DNA of 64,000 nt, from positions 1 to 64,000 of the forward strand of contig BPII01000004.1 in assembly GCA_026004035.1 (NCBI GenBank), written 5' to 3'. Shown piece after piece: positions 18,978-28,616 of the stretch (positions are counted from its first letter, which is position 1; every line of letters begins with the position of its first letter). The notes under the pieces were generated by a model. The model worked only from the letters and a program-made list of their open reading frames with translations, ran no database searches and had not been told where the DNA came from. This stretch comes from Candidatus Sericytochromatia bacterium. GTDB lineage: Bacteria; Cyanobacteriota; Sericytochromatia; UBA7694; JACMQJ01. A program made the position numbers and the translations under genes.

Positions 18978-20330
18978 ATGAATAATGGATTATCAAATAT
19001 AAGTGCTAAATCATTTCAAATTGGTAATTATGATGAAGGTTTATTTGATAATGAAGATAAAGTAACATTAACTAAAAAAGGAGAATTTAATTCTAAAGGT
19101 GAAGCAATTAATTTTTCAAAAAATAGTAAAGGTTCTGAATTAATAGTTGAAAGACAAAATCAAGAAAATAGACTAACTTATGACGTTTATAAAATCACAA
19201 TTCATGATCCTGGTAAAAAAATTCATAAATTACAAGATGCTAAAAATTTAACACTATTTGACAAGCCATTAGAAGTTATAGAAAAGAACACAAAAACATC
19301 TAATAGTATAAAAGCAGTAATAGTTGCTGAAAATGGAGAAGTAAGTAATCCGATTTTCAATTCTCAATTTAATAAAACATTTTATGATACAATGAGAGAA
19401 AAACTAAACCTTAAAGAAAATAAAGTATGGTTTTGGTTAGTTGATAATATAATGGGAGCTTCAGCACCACCTGACAATTTACCTGAAATAGATATGAATG
19501 AAGTTCAGAACATGAAAAAATACTTGAAAAAAGGTGATATTATTATGAATGGCTTAGATGGTTCATTTATACATGGAATATTATATGTTGGAGAAGATAA
19601 AGAATTACAATCTCAATTAGAAAAAAAATGGGGATTAAAAAAAGGTGAATTAAATGGGGAAGGATTAATAATACATTCTCTTGTAACTGATGGAGAAAAA
19701 ACAGTTGATATAAATGGTAAAAAAGTTACTCTAAAACCAAGTGGTGTTGGTGTTAATATAGACACAATAGAAAGATATATTTTAAGACATCCTAGAGATG
19801 TAATGATAGCTGTTTCTGTTGATTCTGCTGACAATAAACAAAGAAATGAAGTAATTAATGTAGCCAAAAAATTTATAGGTGTTAATTATGATAGAGCTTT
19901 TAATACAAAAGATGATTCAGAAATGTATTGCACAGAATTTGTTATGAAAGCTTGGCAAAATACATCAAATCCACCAAAATTTTATACTCAAAAGCATAAT
20001 TTGGTATCTTATCCACAATTTATATTAGATAAATTACCATCTAAACTTTCAAAAGCAATGCAAGATGGAGGATTACTAGCTAATGAAATGATAATGACAG
20101 ATGGATTGGCAACAAGTCCTTCGGTAAAAGTTGTTTGGGCAAGTCAAAATGCTGATAAAAGTGAGTTTATAAAAAAACATCAAAGATGGTCTGATGGAGT
20201 AAATGGTAAATTAGGAAGTGAATATAGGAACATGCTAATGGAACATTTACCAAATCAAGCAGTAAGATCAAAATTTTTGGTAGAAGAGATAAAAAAATTA
20301 TCTCAAAGAACAAGAAATGAATTGAAATAA
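18978..20330 (+). CDS. YiiX/YebB-like permuted NlpC/P60 (papain-like) hydrolase
   Basis: The 450-residue protein has a central permuted papain-like domain. KKGDIIMNG then FIHGILYVGED gives the His after the first strands, and VNYDRAFNTKDDSEMYCTEFVMKAW gives the Cys (nt about 19929). This order (His before Cys, YCTE/YCSE motif) is that of YiiX-type hydrolases, thought to act on peptide, amide or lipid-linked bonds. The flanks (about 1-170 and 340-450) match nothing I know. There is no signal peptide. The stop overlaps the ATG of an SH3/propeller protein by one base, so the two are made together; in other bacteria SH3b domains target NlpC/P60 enzymes to the cell wall. Confidence 0.6.
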   Translation: MNNGLSNISAKSFQIGNYDEGLFDNEDKVTLTKKGEFNSKGEAINFSKNSKGSELIVERQNQENRLTYDVYKITIHDPGKKIHKLQDAKNLTLFDKPLEVIEKNTKTSNSIKAVIVAENGEVSNPIFNSQFNKTFYDTMREKLNLKENKVWFWLVDNIMGASAPPDNLPEIDMNEVQNMKKYLKKGDIIMNGLDGSFIHGILYVGEDKELQSQLEKKWGLKKGELNGEGLIIHSLVTDGEKTVDINGKKVTLKPSGVGVNIDTIERYILRHPRDVMIAVSVDSADNKQRNEVINVAKKFIGVNYDRAFNTKDDSEMYCTEFVMKAWQNTSNPPKFYTQKHNLVSYPQFILDKLPSKLSKAMQDGGLLANEMIMTDGLATSPSVKVVWASQNADKSEFIKKHQRWSDGVNGKLGSEYRNMLMEHLPNQAVRSKFLVEEIKKLSQRTRNELK

Positions 20331-22678
20331 TGTTTTATAGAATATTTTATAGAATAATCATAGTACTTATATATTTTGTTTTAAGTAACACAGTAGAAGC
20401 AAAGCCTATAATATTTGAAGGAACAATAACAGCTGATATCTTAAATGTTAGAAAAGAAGCAAACATTGAAAGTCAAATAATAGCATCTTTAAGAAAAGAT
20501 ACAAAAGTAGTAATACTAGATATAAGTAAAGACAAAAATTGGTATAAAATAGGAGTTCAAGGAAAAATTGGTTGGATTTCAAAAGCATTTGTAAAGGCTG
20601 AAATTAATGGAAGTATAAACTATAGTTTATCTAACTCTGTTGGAATTTTAGAAAATTCAGTTTTAAATTCTCCAATAAAAATATATTCTAATGATAAATA
20701 TATATATGTTATAGATTTTACAGGTAAATATGAATTAAAAATATATAATAAAGAAAATTTTGAATTTATAAGAAATATATATATAGACTATAAGTGGATT
20801 ATTAACGATAAAGAAAGAGAAAATATTATTATTACAGCTGATTTAGAAGGTAACTATTATACAAATAATACAGAAAGAAGCACTATTAATAAATTTGATA
20901 TAAATGGTAATAAAATATCTGAAATAAAAAATACAGAAATAATAGATATTAATTCAATTCAATATCATAATGATTTATTATATGTTTTTGATAATACTAA
21001 AAATATAAAAGTTTTTGATAAGAATAATAATATTGTTAATAGAATTTCTCTCACTGAAACAATATTACCTAAAAAATTCTTTGTTGATGAAGATAAAATA
21101 TACGTACTAGACTATCCTGAAAATCAAAAAGAAACTTATAAAGTAATATATGTTAATACTTATAACTTTGGATTAAGAAGAAACTATGACACATCGTTTA
21201 AGCTTTTTAAACTATTTAATAAAGGTTCTATATTAAAATATGATAGCTCTTTTAAAATTTTAAAAAGTAAAGACTTGTTAGAAGATAATAAAATAAAAGA
21301 AAATGAATGGCTAGAAATTGTTGATAATAATGAAAAACTTTATTGTCTTTTAGATGAAATAAAAATATTAGATGTATTAGGTGAAATAGATGTATATAAT
21401 GTAAATGGTGAGTTTATAAAAACTTATTCTTTAAATGATAATTATCAATTAACTACTCCAGACAGACATAAAAATTACTTTAAATTAGATTTAGTAAGAA
21501 AAATATATGATATATACTCAAATAATGATGAAATTGTTATGTCTGTAATTTCATCTACAAAAAATTTTAATCAGTCTAGTATAAATTATTATTTTATAAA
21601 TCCTCAAAAAAATGAATATAGAATGAGTCATTATTATGATATTGATATTAAAAAAAATTTTGCATCTTATTTTGATGGTGAAAATATTTTTTCACTAGAC
21701 AAAAAAGGTTACTTTAATGTGATAGATAAAAATTTTAATTATAAAAAAAATTTAGGTGCATCATATATAGGAAAATTTAGTATTCCATATAAAGTTGATT
21801 TTTTAAACAATAAAATAGTTTTATTTGATAAAGGTAACTACTCCTTTGGTTTCTATGATTTAAATTTTTATCCTATTAAAATAAAATCTTTAGAACAAAA
21901 GTCTGATTTATTTGAATATTTAGATTTTATATTAAAGAATAACAAAATTTATCTTTTTAAAAAAGCTCAATTTGAAAAGAATAAATTAGGAATTGAAGTA
22001 TATGATGAAAATTTAAATAAAATATTTGATAAATGGTTATTAGATATAGATTCTGAAACATTTACTAAATTTTGTATAGATGATAAAGAAAATATTTTAA
22101 TTCCTGGAAAAGGGAATTTTTTTGGAAAAAAAGGTATTTTATTTATGTTTAATAAGTTTGGTCATTTAATAAATAATTGGGAAGATGAGACAGCAATTGT
22201 AAATAGTTTTAGTGAGGAAGAAAGAAAAGAATATAGAGCTACTAACTTAAAAATATTAGGTTTTGATAATAACTCAAACGCTTATATTATGATTATGGAT
22301 AAAAGTGGACAATATAAGATATTATCAATAAAAATAACAGAAGAAAGAAAAAATTATATAGTCAAAGAAATTTCAAAAGATTTTTTTGGTGATACAAGAA
22401 CTATAACAAAAGACTCTCAAAAAAATGAATTCAGGCAATTTAATGATGCTATAAATGGAGAAATATTAAGCATTTTAGAAACTAAAAATAATATATTATA
22501 TTTTCTATTTAAAGAAAATAATAACAATAACATAAGATTAGGTGTTTTTGACTCTACAGGAACTTTTTGGAAAGAATATAGTTTTGGCAACAATTCTTCA
22601 ATAAAAAATCTTTCATTAGATAATCAAGAAAATTTATTTGTTACAGACAATTCTTCTGTAAAAAAATATTCTAATTAG
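20330..22678 (+). CDS. Secreted SH3b-domain protein with beta-propeller-like repeats
   Basis: The 782-residue protein starts with a signal peptide (about 1-25, ending near VEA). A bacterial SH3 domain follows at about 28-85: ADILNVRKEANIESQIIASL, then KNWYKIGVQGKIGWI. The remaining 690 residues are Asn/Lys-rich strands with repeating patterns such as IYVLDYPEN, IYVIDFTGK, FVTDNSSVKKY and KIVLFDKGN, suggesting one or two beta-propellers of NHL/6-bladed type. It is translationally coupled to the hydrolase upstream. It is probably exported and binds the wall or a partner; no catalytic motif is seen. Confidence 0.6.
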   Translation: MFYRIFYRIIIVLIYFVLSNTVEAKPIIFEGTITADILNVRKEANIESQIIASLRKDTKVVILDISKDKNWYKIGVQGKIGWISKAFVKAEINGSINYSLSNSVGILENSVLNSPIKIYSNDKYIYVIDFTGKYELKIYNKENFEFIRNIYIDYKWIINDKERENIIITADLEGNYYTNNTERSTINKFDINGNKISEIKNTEIIDINSIQYHNDLLYVFDNTKNIKVFDKNNNIVNRISLTETILPKKFFVDEDKIYVLDYPENQKETYKVIYVNTYNFGLRRNYDTSFKLFKLFNKGSILKYDSSFKILKSKDLLEDNKIKENEWLEIVDNNEKLYCLLDEIKILDVLGEIDVYNVNGEFIKTYSLNDNYQLTTPDRHKNYFKLDLVRKIYDIYSNNDEIVMSVISSTKNFNQSSINYYFINPQKNEYRMSHYYDIDIKKNFASYFDGENIFSLDKKGYFNVIDKNFNYKKNLGASYIGKFSIPYKVDFLNNKIVLFDKGNYSFGFYDLNFYPIKIKSLEQKSDLFEYLDFILKNNKIYLFKKAQFEKNKLGIEVYDENLNKIFDKWLLDIDSETFTKFCIDDKENILIPGKGNFFGKKGILFMFNKFGHLINNWEDETAIVNSFSEEERKEYRATNLKILGFDNNSNAYIMIMDKSGQYKILSIKITEERKNYIVKEISKDFFGDTRTITKDSQKNEFRQFNDAINGEILSILETKNNILYFLFKENNNNNIRLGVFDSTGTFWKEYSFGNNSSIKNLSLDNQENLFVTDNSSVKKYSN

Positions 22679-22771
22679 TTTTAAAATTAAAATTCTATTA
22701 ATCTAACATTTACTAGTATTTTTTACTATGTTAAAATTTTCACATTAATATTTTGAAGGTTAATTTTAATA

Positions 22772-24289
22772 ATGTTTATAAATATAGCATTATCTATACT
22801 ACTATTATTTCCTTTAATTGCTTCTATATTTATTTTTTTGTTACCATCAAAATCAAAAGAAGCTATCAAAACATTTGCATTAAATATTTCTGTCTTAAAC
22901 TTTATTATATCTTTAATAATATATTTCAAATTTTTGCCTAATCATAAGTTTCAATTTACTACAAATATACCTATAAGTATAGATTTAGGCATATATTACA
23001 ATATTGGAGTAGATGGGATAAGTTTATTATTAATCTTAGTTACAACATTTTTTGTTCCAATATCAATTTTAACATCTTGGAATTTAAAATTAGATAAATT
23101 AAGGACTTTTTATTCAAGCATATTGATGCTTGAATCTTTTATGATAGGTACATTAATATCGTTAAATATGTTTTTCTTTTACATATTTTGGGAATTAATG
23201 CTAATACCTGTTTTCTTATTAGTAGGTATATGGGGAGAAAATGATAGAATAAAGACTACACTTAAGTTTTTTATATACACTATGGTAGGTTCTTTAAGTA
23301 TGTTATTTTCAATTTTATATATTTACCAATTACACTATATACAAGAAGGTTTTTATTCATTTAATATAGATTCTTTATATAATGTTACAATAGATCCTAA
23401 ATATTCAACTTTATTATTTTTTACTTTTTTACTAGCTTTTGCAATAAAAGCACCTTTATTTCCTTTTCATACATGGTTACCTGATACATATACAAATGCT
23501 CCATCATCCGTAACTTTATTACTATCTGCAATAATGGCTAAACTCGGGGTTTATGGTTTTATAAGATTTATAATGCCTATTTTTTCTGAAACATTTGAAT
23601 ATTTTTCATTATTATTAATGTTAATAGCTGTTATAGGAACTATATATGCTGGGATTATAGCTATTACTCAAAAGGATATAAAAAGAATAATAGCTTATTC
23701 GTCTATAAGTCATTTAAGTTATATTATATTAGGTGTTTTTGCTATAAATGTTCAATCTTTACAAGGTAGCATATTGCATATGCTAAATCATGCTTTATCT
23801 ACAGGTGCATTATTTGTATTAATTGGATTTTTAGAATTAAGATTAATATCAAGAAATGTAAATGAAAATTCTGGTCTTATAAAAAAAATACCTATTTTAG
23901 GAGCAATATTTATGGTAATAATGTTTTCATCTATAGGATTACCTGGGCTTAATGGTTTCGTAAGTGAATTTTTAATATTTTTAGGTGTATTCAAAAATCA
24001 TCCTACACTTTCAACTTTAGGAGCAACAACAATAATAATTGGTGCAATCTATATGCTTAATACATTTTCTAAAACTATGTTTGGTAATGAAAAATTTAGT
24101 AATAAATCTGACTTTAGCAAAATTAAAAACATAGAGATAGCTACTTTAACCCCAATAATTTTATTAATATTTTTACTAGGTATTTATCCTAAACCTTTTT
24201 TAAGCAAAATTGAGCCTTCAGTTATAAAATATGTGGATGATATTATTTCAAAAACAGAAAATACAAATAACATTTCCTTTAAAAATTAG
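22772..24289 (+). CDS. nuoM: NADH-quinone oxidoreductase subunit M
   Basis: The 505-residue antiporter-like subunit carries about 14 membrane helices and family landmarks. These are the helix-5 Glu in FFYIFWELMLIPVFLL, the discontinuous helix AFAIKAPLFPFHTWLPDTYT, IIAITQKDIKRIIAYSSISH, and GLPGLNGFVSE. It forms one of the proton-pumping channels of complex I. It is followed 12 bp later by nuoN. No nuoL, nuoJ or nuoK lies upstream, so the complex I genes are split: nuoA and nuoC are at 32.4-33.4 kb and the rest is elsewhere. Confidence 0.95.
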   Translation: MFINIALSILLLFPLIASIFIFLLPSKSKEAIKTFALNISVLNFIISLIIYFKFLPNHKFQFTTNIPISIDLGIYYNIGVDGISLLLILVTTFFVPISILTSWNLKLDKLRTFYSSILMLESFMIGTLISLNMFFFYIFWELMLIPVFLLVGIWGENDRIKTTLKFFIYTMVGSLSMLFSILYIYQLHYIQEGFYSFNIDSLYNVTIDPKYSTLLFFTFLLAFAIKAPLFPFHTWLPDTYTNAPSSVTLLLSAIMAKLGVYGFIRFIMPIFSETFEYFSLLLMLIAVIGTIYAGIIAITQKDIKRIIAYSSISHLSYIILGVFAINVQSLQGSILHMLNHALSTGALFVLIGFLELRLISRNVNENSGLIKKIPILGAIFMVIMFSSIGLPGLNGFVSEFLIFLGVFKNHPTLSTLGATTIIIGAIYMLNTFSKTMFGNEKFSNKSDFSKIKNIEIATLTPIILLIFLLGIYPKPFLSKIEPSVIKYVDDIISKTENTNNISFKN

Positions 24290-24301
24290 TGGAGTAATTA
24301 G

Positions 24302-25808
24302 ATGGTAGAACAAATATTAGCTATTCTTCCTATATTAATAATAACTTGTTTTTCATTAATAGTAATGCTAATAGAAGTATCTATAAAGAAAAATAAGGAA
24401 ATATTAGCATACTTATCTATAATAGGTTTGTTTTTAGCTACTTTTAGCTCAATATACTTATGGAAACAAAATCAAAATTATTCATTTAAAATATCATTAT
24501 TCAATAATATGCTAAGTATTGATAATTATTCAATATTCTTTTATTTAATATTCCTTTCTCTGTGCAGGAATAGTAATTTTTATATCTGTTCCTTATTTGA
24601 AAAGAGAAAATGTTGAACATGGAGAATATTACTCATTAATATTAATGTCTTTAATTGGAATGATGCTTATGATATCAGCAAAATGATTTAATAGTAGCTT
24701 TTTTAGGTATAGAAATAATGTCTATAGCAATATATATTCTTGTAGGATTTATAAGGAATAATATTAAATCAAATGAAGCAATATTAAAATATTTTTTCTC
24801 TAGGAGCATTTAGTGCTGGTTTCATATTGTATGGAATAGCAATGATATATGGTTATTGTGGTAGTTTAAATTTCAATGAAATAAAAAACTTTCTTGAAGC
24901 TAAAGAAGGTATTTCAAAATTAAGTTTAATTTAATATAGGTTCTATTTTAATATTAATTGGTACTTTATTTAAAATAGCAGCATTTCCATTTCATGTATG
25001 GGCACCTGATATATACGAAGGAGCACCAGCACCAATTACAGGATTTATGATAACAGCTGTTAAGGTAGCATCTTTTGGTTTATTTATAAAGTTAGTTTTA
25101 TTAATATTTTCATATGCTTTATCTTATTGGATAGATATATTAGCATATATAAGTATATTTACAATGTTTGTAGGTAATCTATTCGCTTTTACTCAAGAAA
25201 ATATAAAAAAGATGCTAGCTTATTCAAGTATTTCTCATACAGGTTACTTATTAATAGGATTATCTATTTTAATGATAAATAAAAATGATTACTCATTAAC
25301 AAATTCATTATTATTTTATTTAGTTTCTTACTCTATAAGTAGTTTAGGTATATTTGCTTGTATATCTTATATAAGTTCAAGAAATGAAAAATATAGTAAT
25401 ATAGAAGATTATTCTGGTATTGGTTTTAAATATCCTTTAATAGGCATTACAATGACTATATTTATGTTATCATTAGTAGGTTTTCCACCAACAGCAGGAT
25501 TTTTTGCAAAATACTACTTATTTAGTTCAGCTATAAAAGAAGGTATGGCTTATTTAGTCTTAATAGCTATTATAAACAGCATTTTATCAATATATTATTA
25601 TCTAAGAGTTATTTCAGTTATGTATTTAAAAGATTACAAAACATCAATAGATACTGATTTAGGTAGAACTTCTACTAAATTAGCAATGTTATATACTGCT
25701 ATAGCTACAATATGGTTAGGTATAGGGACATTTAATTTAGCTTCAATATTCCCAGGTTTTACTTCAATTATAGAATGGTCAGAACTTTCAATAAAATCTT
25801 TATTTTAA
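24302..25808 (+). pseudogene. nuoN: NADH-quinone oxidoreductase subunit N, broken by four frame shifts
   Basis: The pieces rejoin into a full NuoN of about 500 residues: LIVAFLGIEIMSIAIYIL, then LGAFSAGFILYGIAMIYG, then KIAAFPFHVWAPDIYEGAPA, TQENIKKMLAYSSISHTGYL and VGFPPTAGFFAKYYLF. Frame changes occur near 24560, 24678-24687, at a T6 run at 24792-24797 and near 24925-24934; the last 760 bp are intact. Four breaks within 375 bp is far denser than elsewhere in the window. The gene abuts trkH (start on the base after the stop) and follows nuoM by 12 bp. A proton-pumping subunit would be lost if the breaks are real; a local sequence-quality problem is the alternative. Confidence 0.88.
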
Positions 25809-27170
25809 ATGAATAAAATAAATCCTTCACAAACAATATTATTTTCTTATTTAATTTTAATAATAATAGGAACTTTTGCTTTATTATTACCTATTTGTAA
25901 CAATACAAAAATTTCTTTTATAGATGCCTTATTTACAGCTACATCTGCTTTAACAGTAACAGGTTTAATAGTAAAGGATACTCCTAATGATTTTACATTT
26001 ATAGGTCAGCTTGTAATCATGTTTCTTATACAAATAGGCGGTTTAGGATACATGACTTTAATAACATTCTTTATAATAGTATTTAGAGGTGAAACTTCAA
26101 TAAGAGACCAATTAATACTTTCAGAAGCTTTAAATTACAAAGGCTTATCAGGTATAATAAGATTTTTAAGACAAGTAATTATAATAGTATTCTTTTGTGA
26201 ATTTTTGGGATTATTATTTTTATTTATTTATTTTTTTTATGAAAATAATGACGTAAATAAATCCTTATATTATTCTCTTTTCCATTCTATAAGTGCTTTT
26301 AATAATGCTGGTTTTAGTTTATTTTCAGATAATTTAATGAGGTATAAATCAAGCTTATATATAAATATAGTAATTTCTATTTTGATTTTTGTAGGTGGTA
26401 TTGGTTATTATGTAATAATGGACATATTTTTGTTTATGAAAACAAATTATTTTAGTAAAAATAATTCAAAATCTTACAATAGAATAAGTGTGCATAGTAA
26501 AGCTGTTTTATTAACATCTTTATTACTAATATTAATAGGGACATTAGGAATATTATTTTTTGAAATAGGAAATTATAATGGTATATGGAAGTTTAGTCTT
26601 TATGAAAAGATTTTAGTTTCTTTATTTTCTAGCATTTCTTCAAGAACTGCTGGATTTAATACAATAGATTTTAGTACATTAAGTGATTCAACTATATATT
26701 TGATAATTTTATTAATGTTTATAGGTGCTTCCCCGGGTGGAACAGGTGGAGGTATAAAAACTATTACCTTTTTAATAATATTTATGTCTGTAATAAATTA
26801 TATAAAAGGAAGTGAAAAGGTTGTTTTTATGAAAAGAGAAATAAACAATAAAACTATTTTAAAATCAATGCTTATATTATCTTTAGCTTTTGTTTTTAAC
26901 TTTATTATAACTCTTTTAATTGCTAAAGTTGAAAATCAAGATTTTTTAAATATACTTTTTGAAGTAATTTCTGCTTCTTCAACAGTAGGTCTTTCTATTG
27001 GTTCCTCAAATGGATTAAGTTTGGTATATGAATTTTCTAGTGTTGGTAAAATATTAATAATAATTTCGATGATTATTGGTAAAATAGGTATATTAAGTTT
27101 TGCTATAGCTGTATCTAGCAAAAATTATACAAGTAGAGTAGAATATCCCGATTCAAGGTTAATTTTATGA
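25809..27170 (+). CDS. TrkH/KtrB-family potassium uptake membrane subunit
   Basis: The 453-residue protein has the four-fold membrane-pore-membrane layout. Visible filter-like segments are TATSALTVTGL in the first repeat, HSISAFNNAGFSLF in the second, SSISSRTAGFNTID then SPGGTGGGIKT in the third, and SASSTVGLSIG in the last. The length suits KtrB/TrkG. It imports potassium (with sodium or protons) across the inner membrane under control of a cytosolic TrkA/KtrA ring, encoded next with a 4-bp ATGA overlap. The start directly follows the nuoN stop, so potassium uptake is tied to the complex I subunits in one transcript. Confidence 0.93.
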   Translation: MNKINPSQTILFSYLILIIIGTFALLLPICNNTKISFIDALFTATSALTVTGLIVKDTPNDFTFIGQLVIMFLIQIGGLGYMTLITFFIIVFRGETSIRDQLILSEALNYKGLSGIIRFLRQVIIIVFFCEFLGLLFLFIYFFYENNDVNKSLYYSLFHSISAFNNAGFSLFSDNLMRYKSSLYINIVISILIFVGGIGYYVIMDIFLFMKTNYFSKNNSKSYNRISVHSKAVLLTSLLLILIGTLGILFFEIGNYNGIWKFSLYEKILVSLFSSISSRTAGFNTIDFSTLSDSTIYLIILLMFIGASPGGTGGGIKTITFLIIFMSVINYIKGSEKVVFMKREINNKTILKSMLILSLAFVFNFIITLLIAKVENQDFLNILFEVISASSTVGLSIGSSNGLSLVYEFSSVGKILIIISMIIGKIGILSFAIAVSSKNYTSRVEYPDSRLIL

Positions 27171-27823
27171 AAAAGAAAAAGTTTGCAATAATTGGTATTG
27201 GTAAATTTGGTTACAATATTGCTGTAACATTAGCTAAATATAAAAAAGATAATGAAGTAATAGCAATAGATAAAAGTAAGGATTTGATTAACAAAATAAC
27301 ATCATTTGTTGATAATGCTTATATAATAGATGCAATGGATGAAGAAGCACTAAGAGAAATAGGTATAGAAAATGTTGATACAGCTATTGTAAGTATAGGT
27401 GAAAATATAGAAGCTAGTCTTATAATTGTAATGAATTTATTAGAAATAGGAGTTAAAAACTTAATAGTAAAAGCTGTCAATCAATTACATAAAAAGATAT
27501 TAAAAAAAATAGGTGTTACAAGAATTGTAGAGCCAGAAGAAGAAATGGCTATTAAAGTAGCTCATTCTCTTGTAACAACTAATATATTAGAAGAAATATG
27601 TTTAACAGATGATTATAGTGTTTTTGAAATATCAGCACCTCAAAAAATATGGGGAAGGACTTTATCATCTCTTGATTTAAGAAAAAAGTATGGTATATCT
27701 ATAATAGGTATAAAACATGGTAACAATTTTAAGCCGAATCCTTCACCTGATACCGTTATAAACAAAGATGATTTATTGTTGATTATGTCTGACGCTAAAA
27801 GTATTGCTAAATTTACTAACTGA
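27167..27823 (+). CDS. TrkA/KtrA-family potassium uptake regulatory subunit
   Basis: The 218-residue protein has an RCK_N Rossmann domain (FAIIGIGKFGYNIAVTL nucleotide loop, then VIAIDKS and VDTAIVSIGENIEAS) and a C-terminal RCK_C domain from about residue 135. This is the single-RCK KtrA form. It binds NAD(H)/ATP and gates the membrane subunit encoded by the overlapping upstream gene. Its last 51 bp overlap the convergent zinc-ribbon gene, a long overlap for this window. Confidence 0.93.
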   Translation: MKKKKFAIIGIGKFGYNIAVTLAKYKKDNEVIAIDKSKDLINKITSFVDNAYIIDAMDEEALREIGIENVDTAIVSIGENIEASLIIVMNLLEIGVKNLIVKAVNQLHKKILKKIGVTRIVEPEEEMAIKVAHSLVTTNILEEICLTDDYSVFEISAPQKIWGRTLSSLDLRKKYGISIIGIKHGNNFKPNPSPDTVINKDDLLLIMSDAKSIAKFTN

Positions 27824-28495
27824 TCTCTTTTTTATTTGTTCTTTTAATTTTTCTTTTATTGCTTCAAAGTATATTTTATCTTTTATTACTTCTAAATAAT
27901 CCCAAGAATATTTATTTCTTAAGTTATTAAAAGTTCCTAAATAAGCTATGTAATTATTATAATTGGGTTCTTTCCAAAATTGTGTCTCTTTTTCATATAA
28001 TTCTAAAACTTTTGTAGTTTCAGGTTTTTTGATTTTTTCTATTTCATATCTCATAGAATATATATAATTTTTAGCTACAGTTAATCTATATAAAGCTTGT
28101 GAGTAATCTTTATTTTTTATACCTTTTTTATTGTATTCATCCAATTTTTTTAAATCATCTTTAAATGTCTTTAGCCTTGAATTAATAGAATATCTTATAA
28201 AATTTGTGCTCGATAAATAATTTTTATAATCCTCTTGAATTGTTTTCCTATCATATAGATAAACAGAAGTAATAAAAAATAGTAAAGAGAAAATTACTAT
28301 ATAAACACTTTTATATGAAAATTTCTGTTTTATACTTTTTACATTTTTTGATTTACCTATTTCATTGCTACTTATACATCTTCCCCTACATTCTTTACAG
28401 ACATATTTTACCCCTGAGGGTGTGTTAAATGTATCTACTTCATTCCATATACCACCACAATCATAACAATGAAATTTTAAATCTATATGAGACAT
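27773..28495 (-). CDS. Zinc-ribbon membrane protein of unknown function
   Basis: The 240-residue protein has an N-terminal zinc ribbon (HCYDCGG then YVCKECRGRC, two CxxC knuckles), a single membrane helix at about 75-95 (YIVIFSLLFFITSVYLY), and a lysine-rich helical C-terminal part, probably coiled coil. I know no named family. The 3' end runs 51 bp into the convergent trkA-like gene; the last 17 residues (RSVSKFSNTFSVRHNQQ) may therefore be an extension after loss of an earlier stop. It stands alone, 121 bp downstream of the giant helical gene. Confidence 0.6.
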   Translation of the reverse strand: MSHIDLKFHCYDCGGIWNEVDTFNTPSGVKYVCKECRGRCISSNEIGKSKNVKSIKQKFSYKSVYIVIFSLLFFITSVYLYDRKTIQEDYKNYLSSTNFIRYSINSRLKTFKDDLKKLDEYNKKGIKNKDYSQALYRLTVAKNYIYSMRYEIEKIKKPETTKVLELYEKETQFWKEPNYNNYIAYLGTFNNLRNKYSWDYLEVIKDKIYFEAIKEKLKEQIKKRSVSKFSNTFSVRHNQQ

Positions 28496-28616
28496 CTTTT
28501 ACCTTTAAATTAATATGCTTTAATAATATTATATTATTTAAATTTTTAATTTTTATTATATTAACACTATTTTAACAAAAAATATACTTTTTTATAAAAA
28601 TATTTGAGATGATTAT

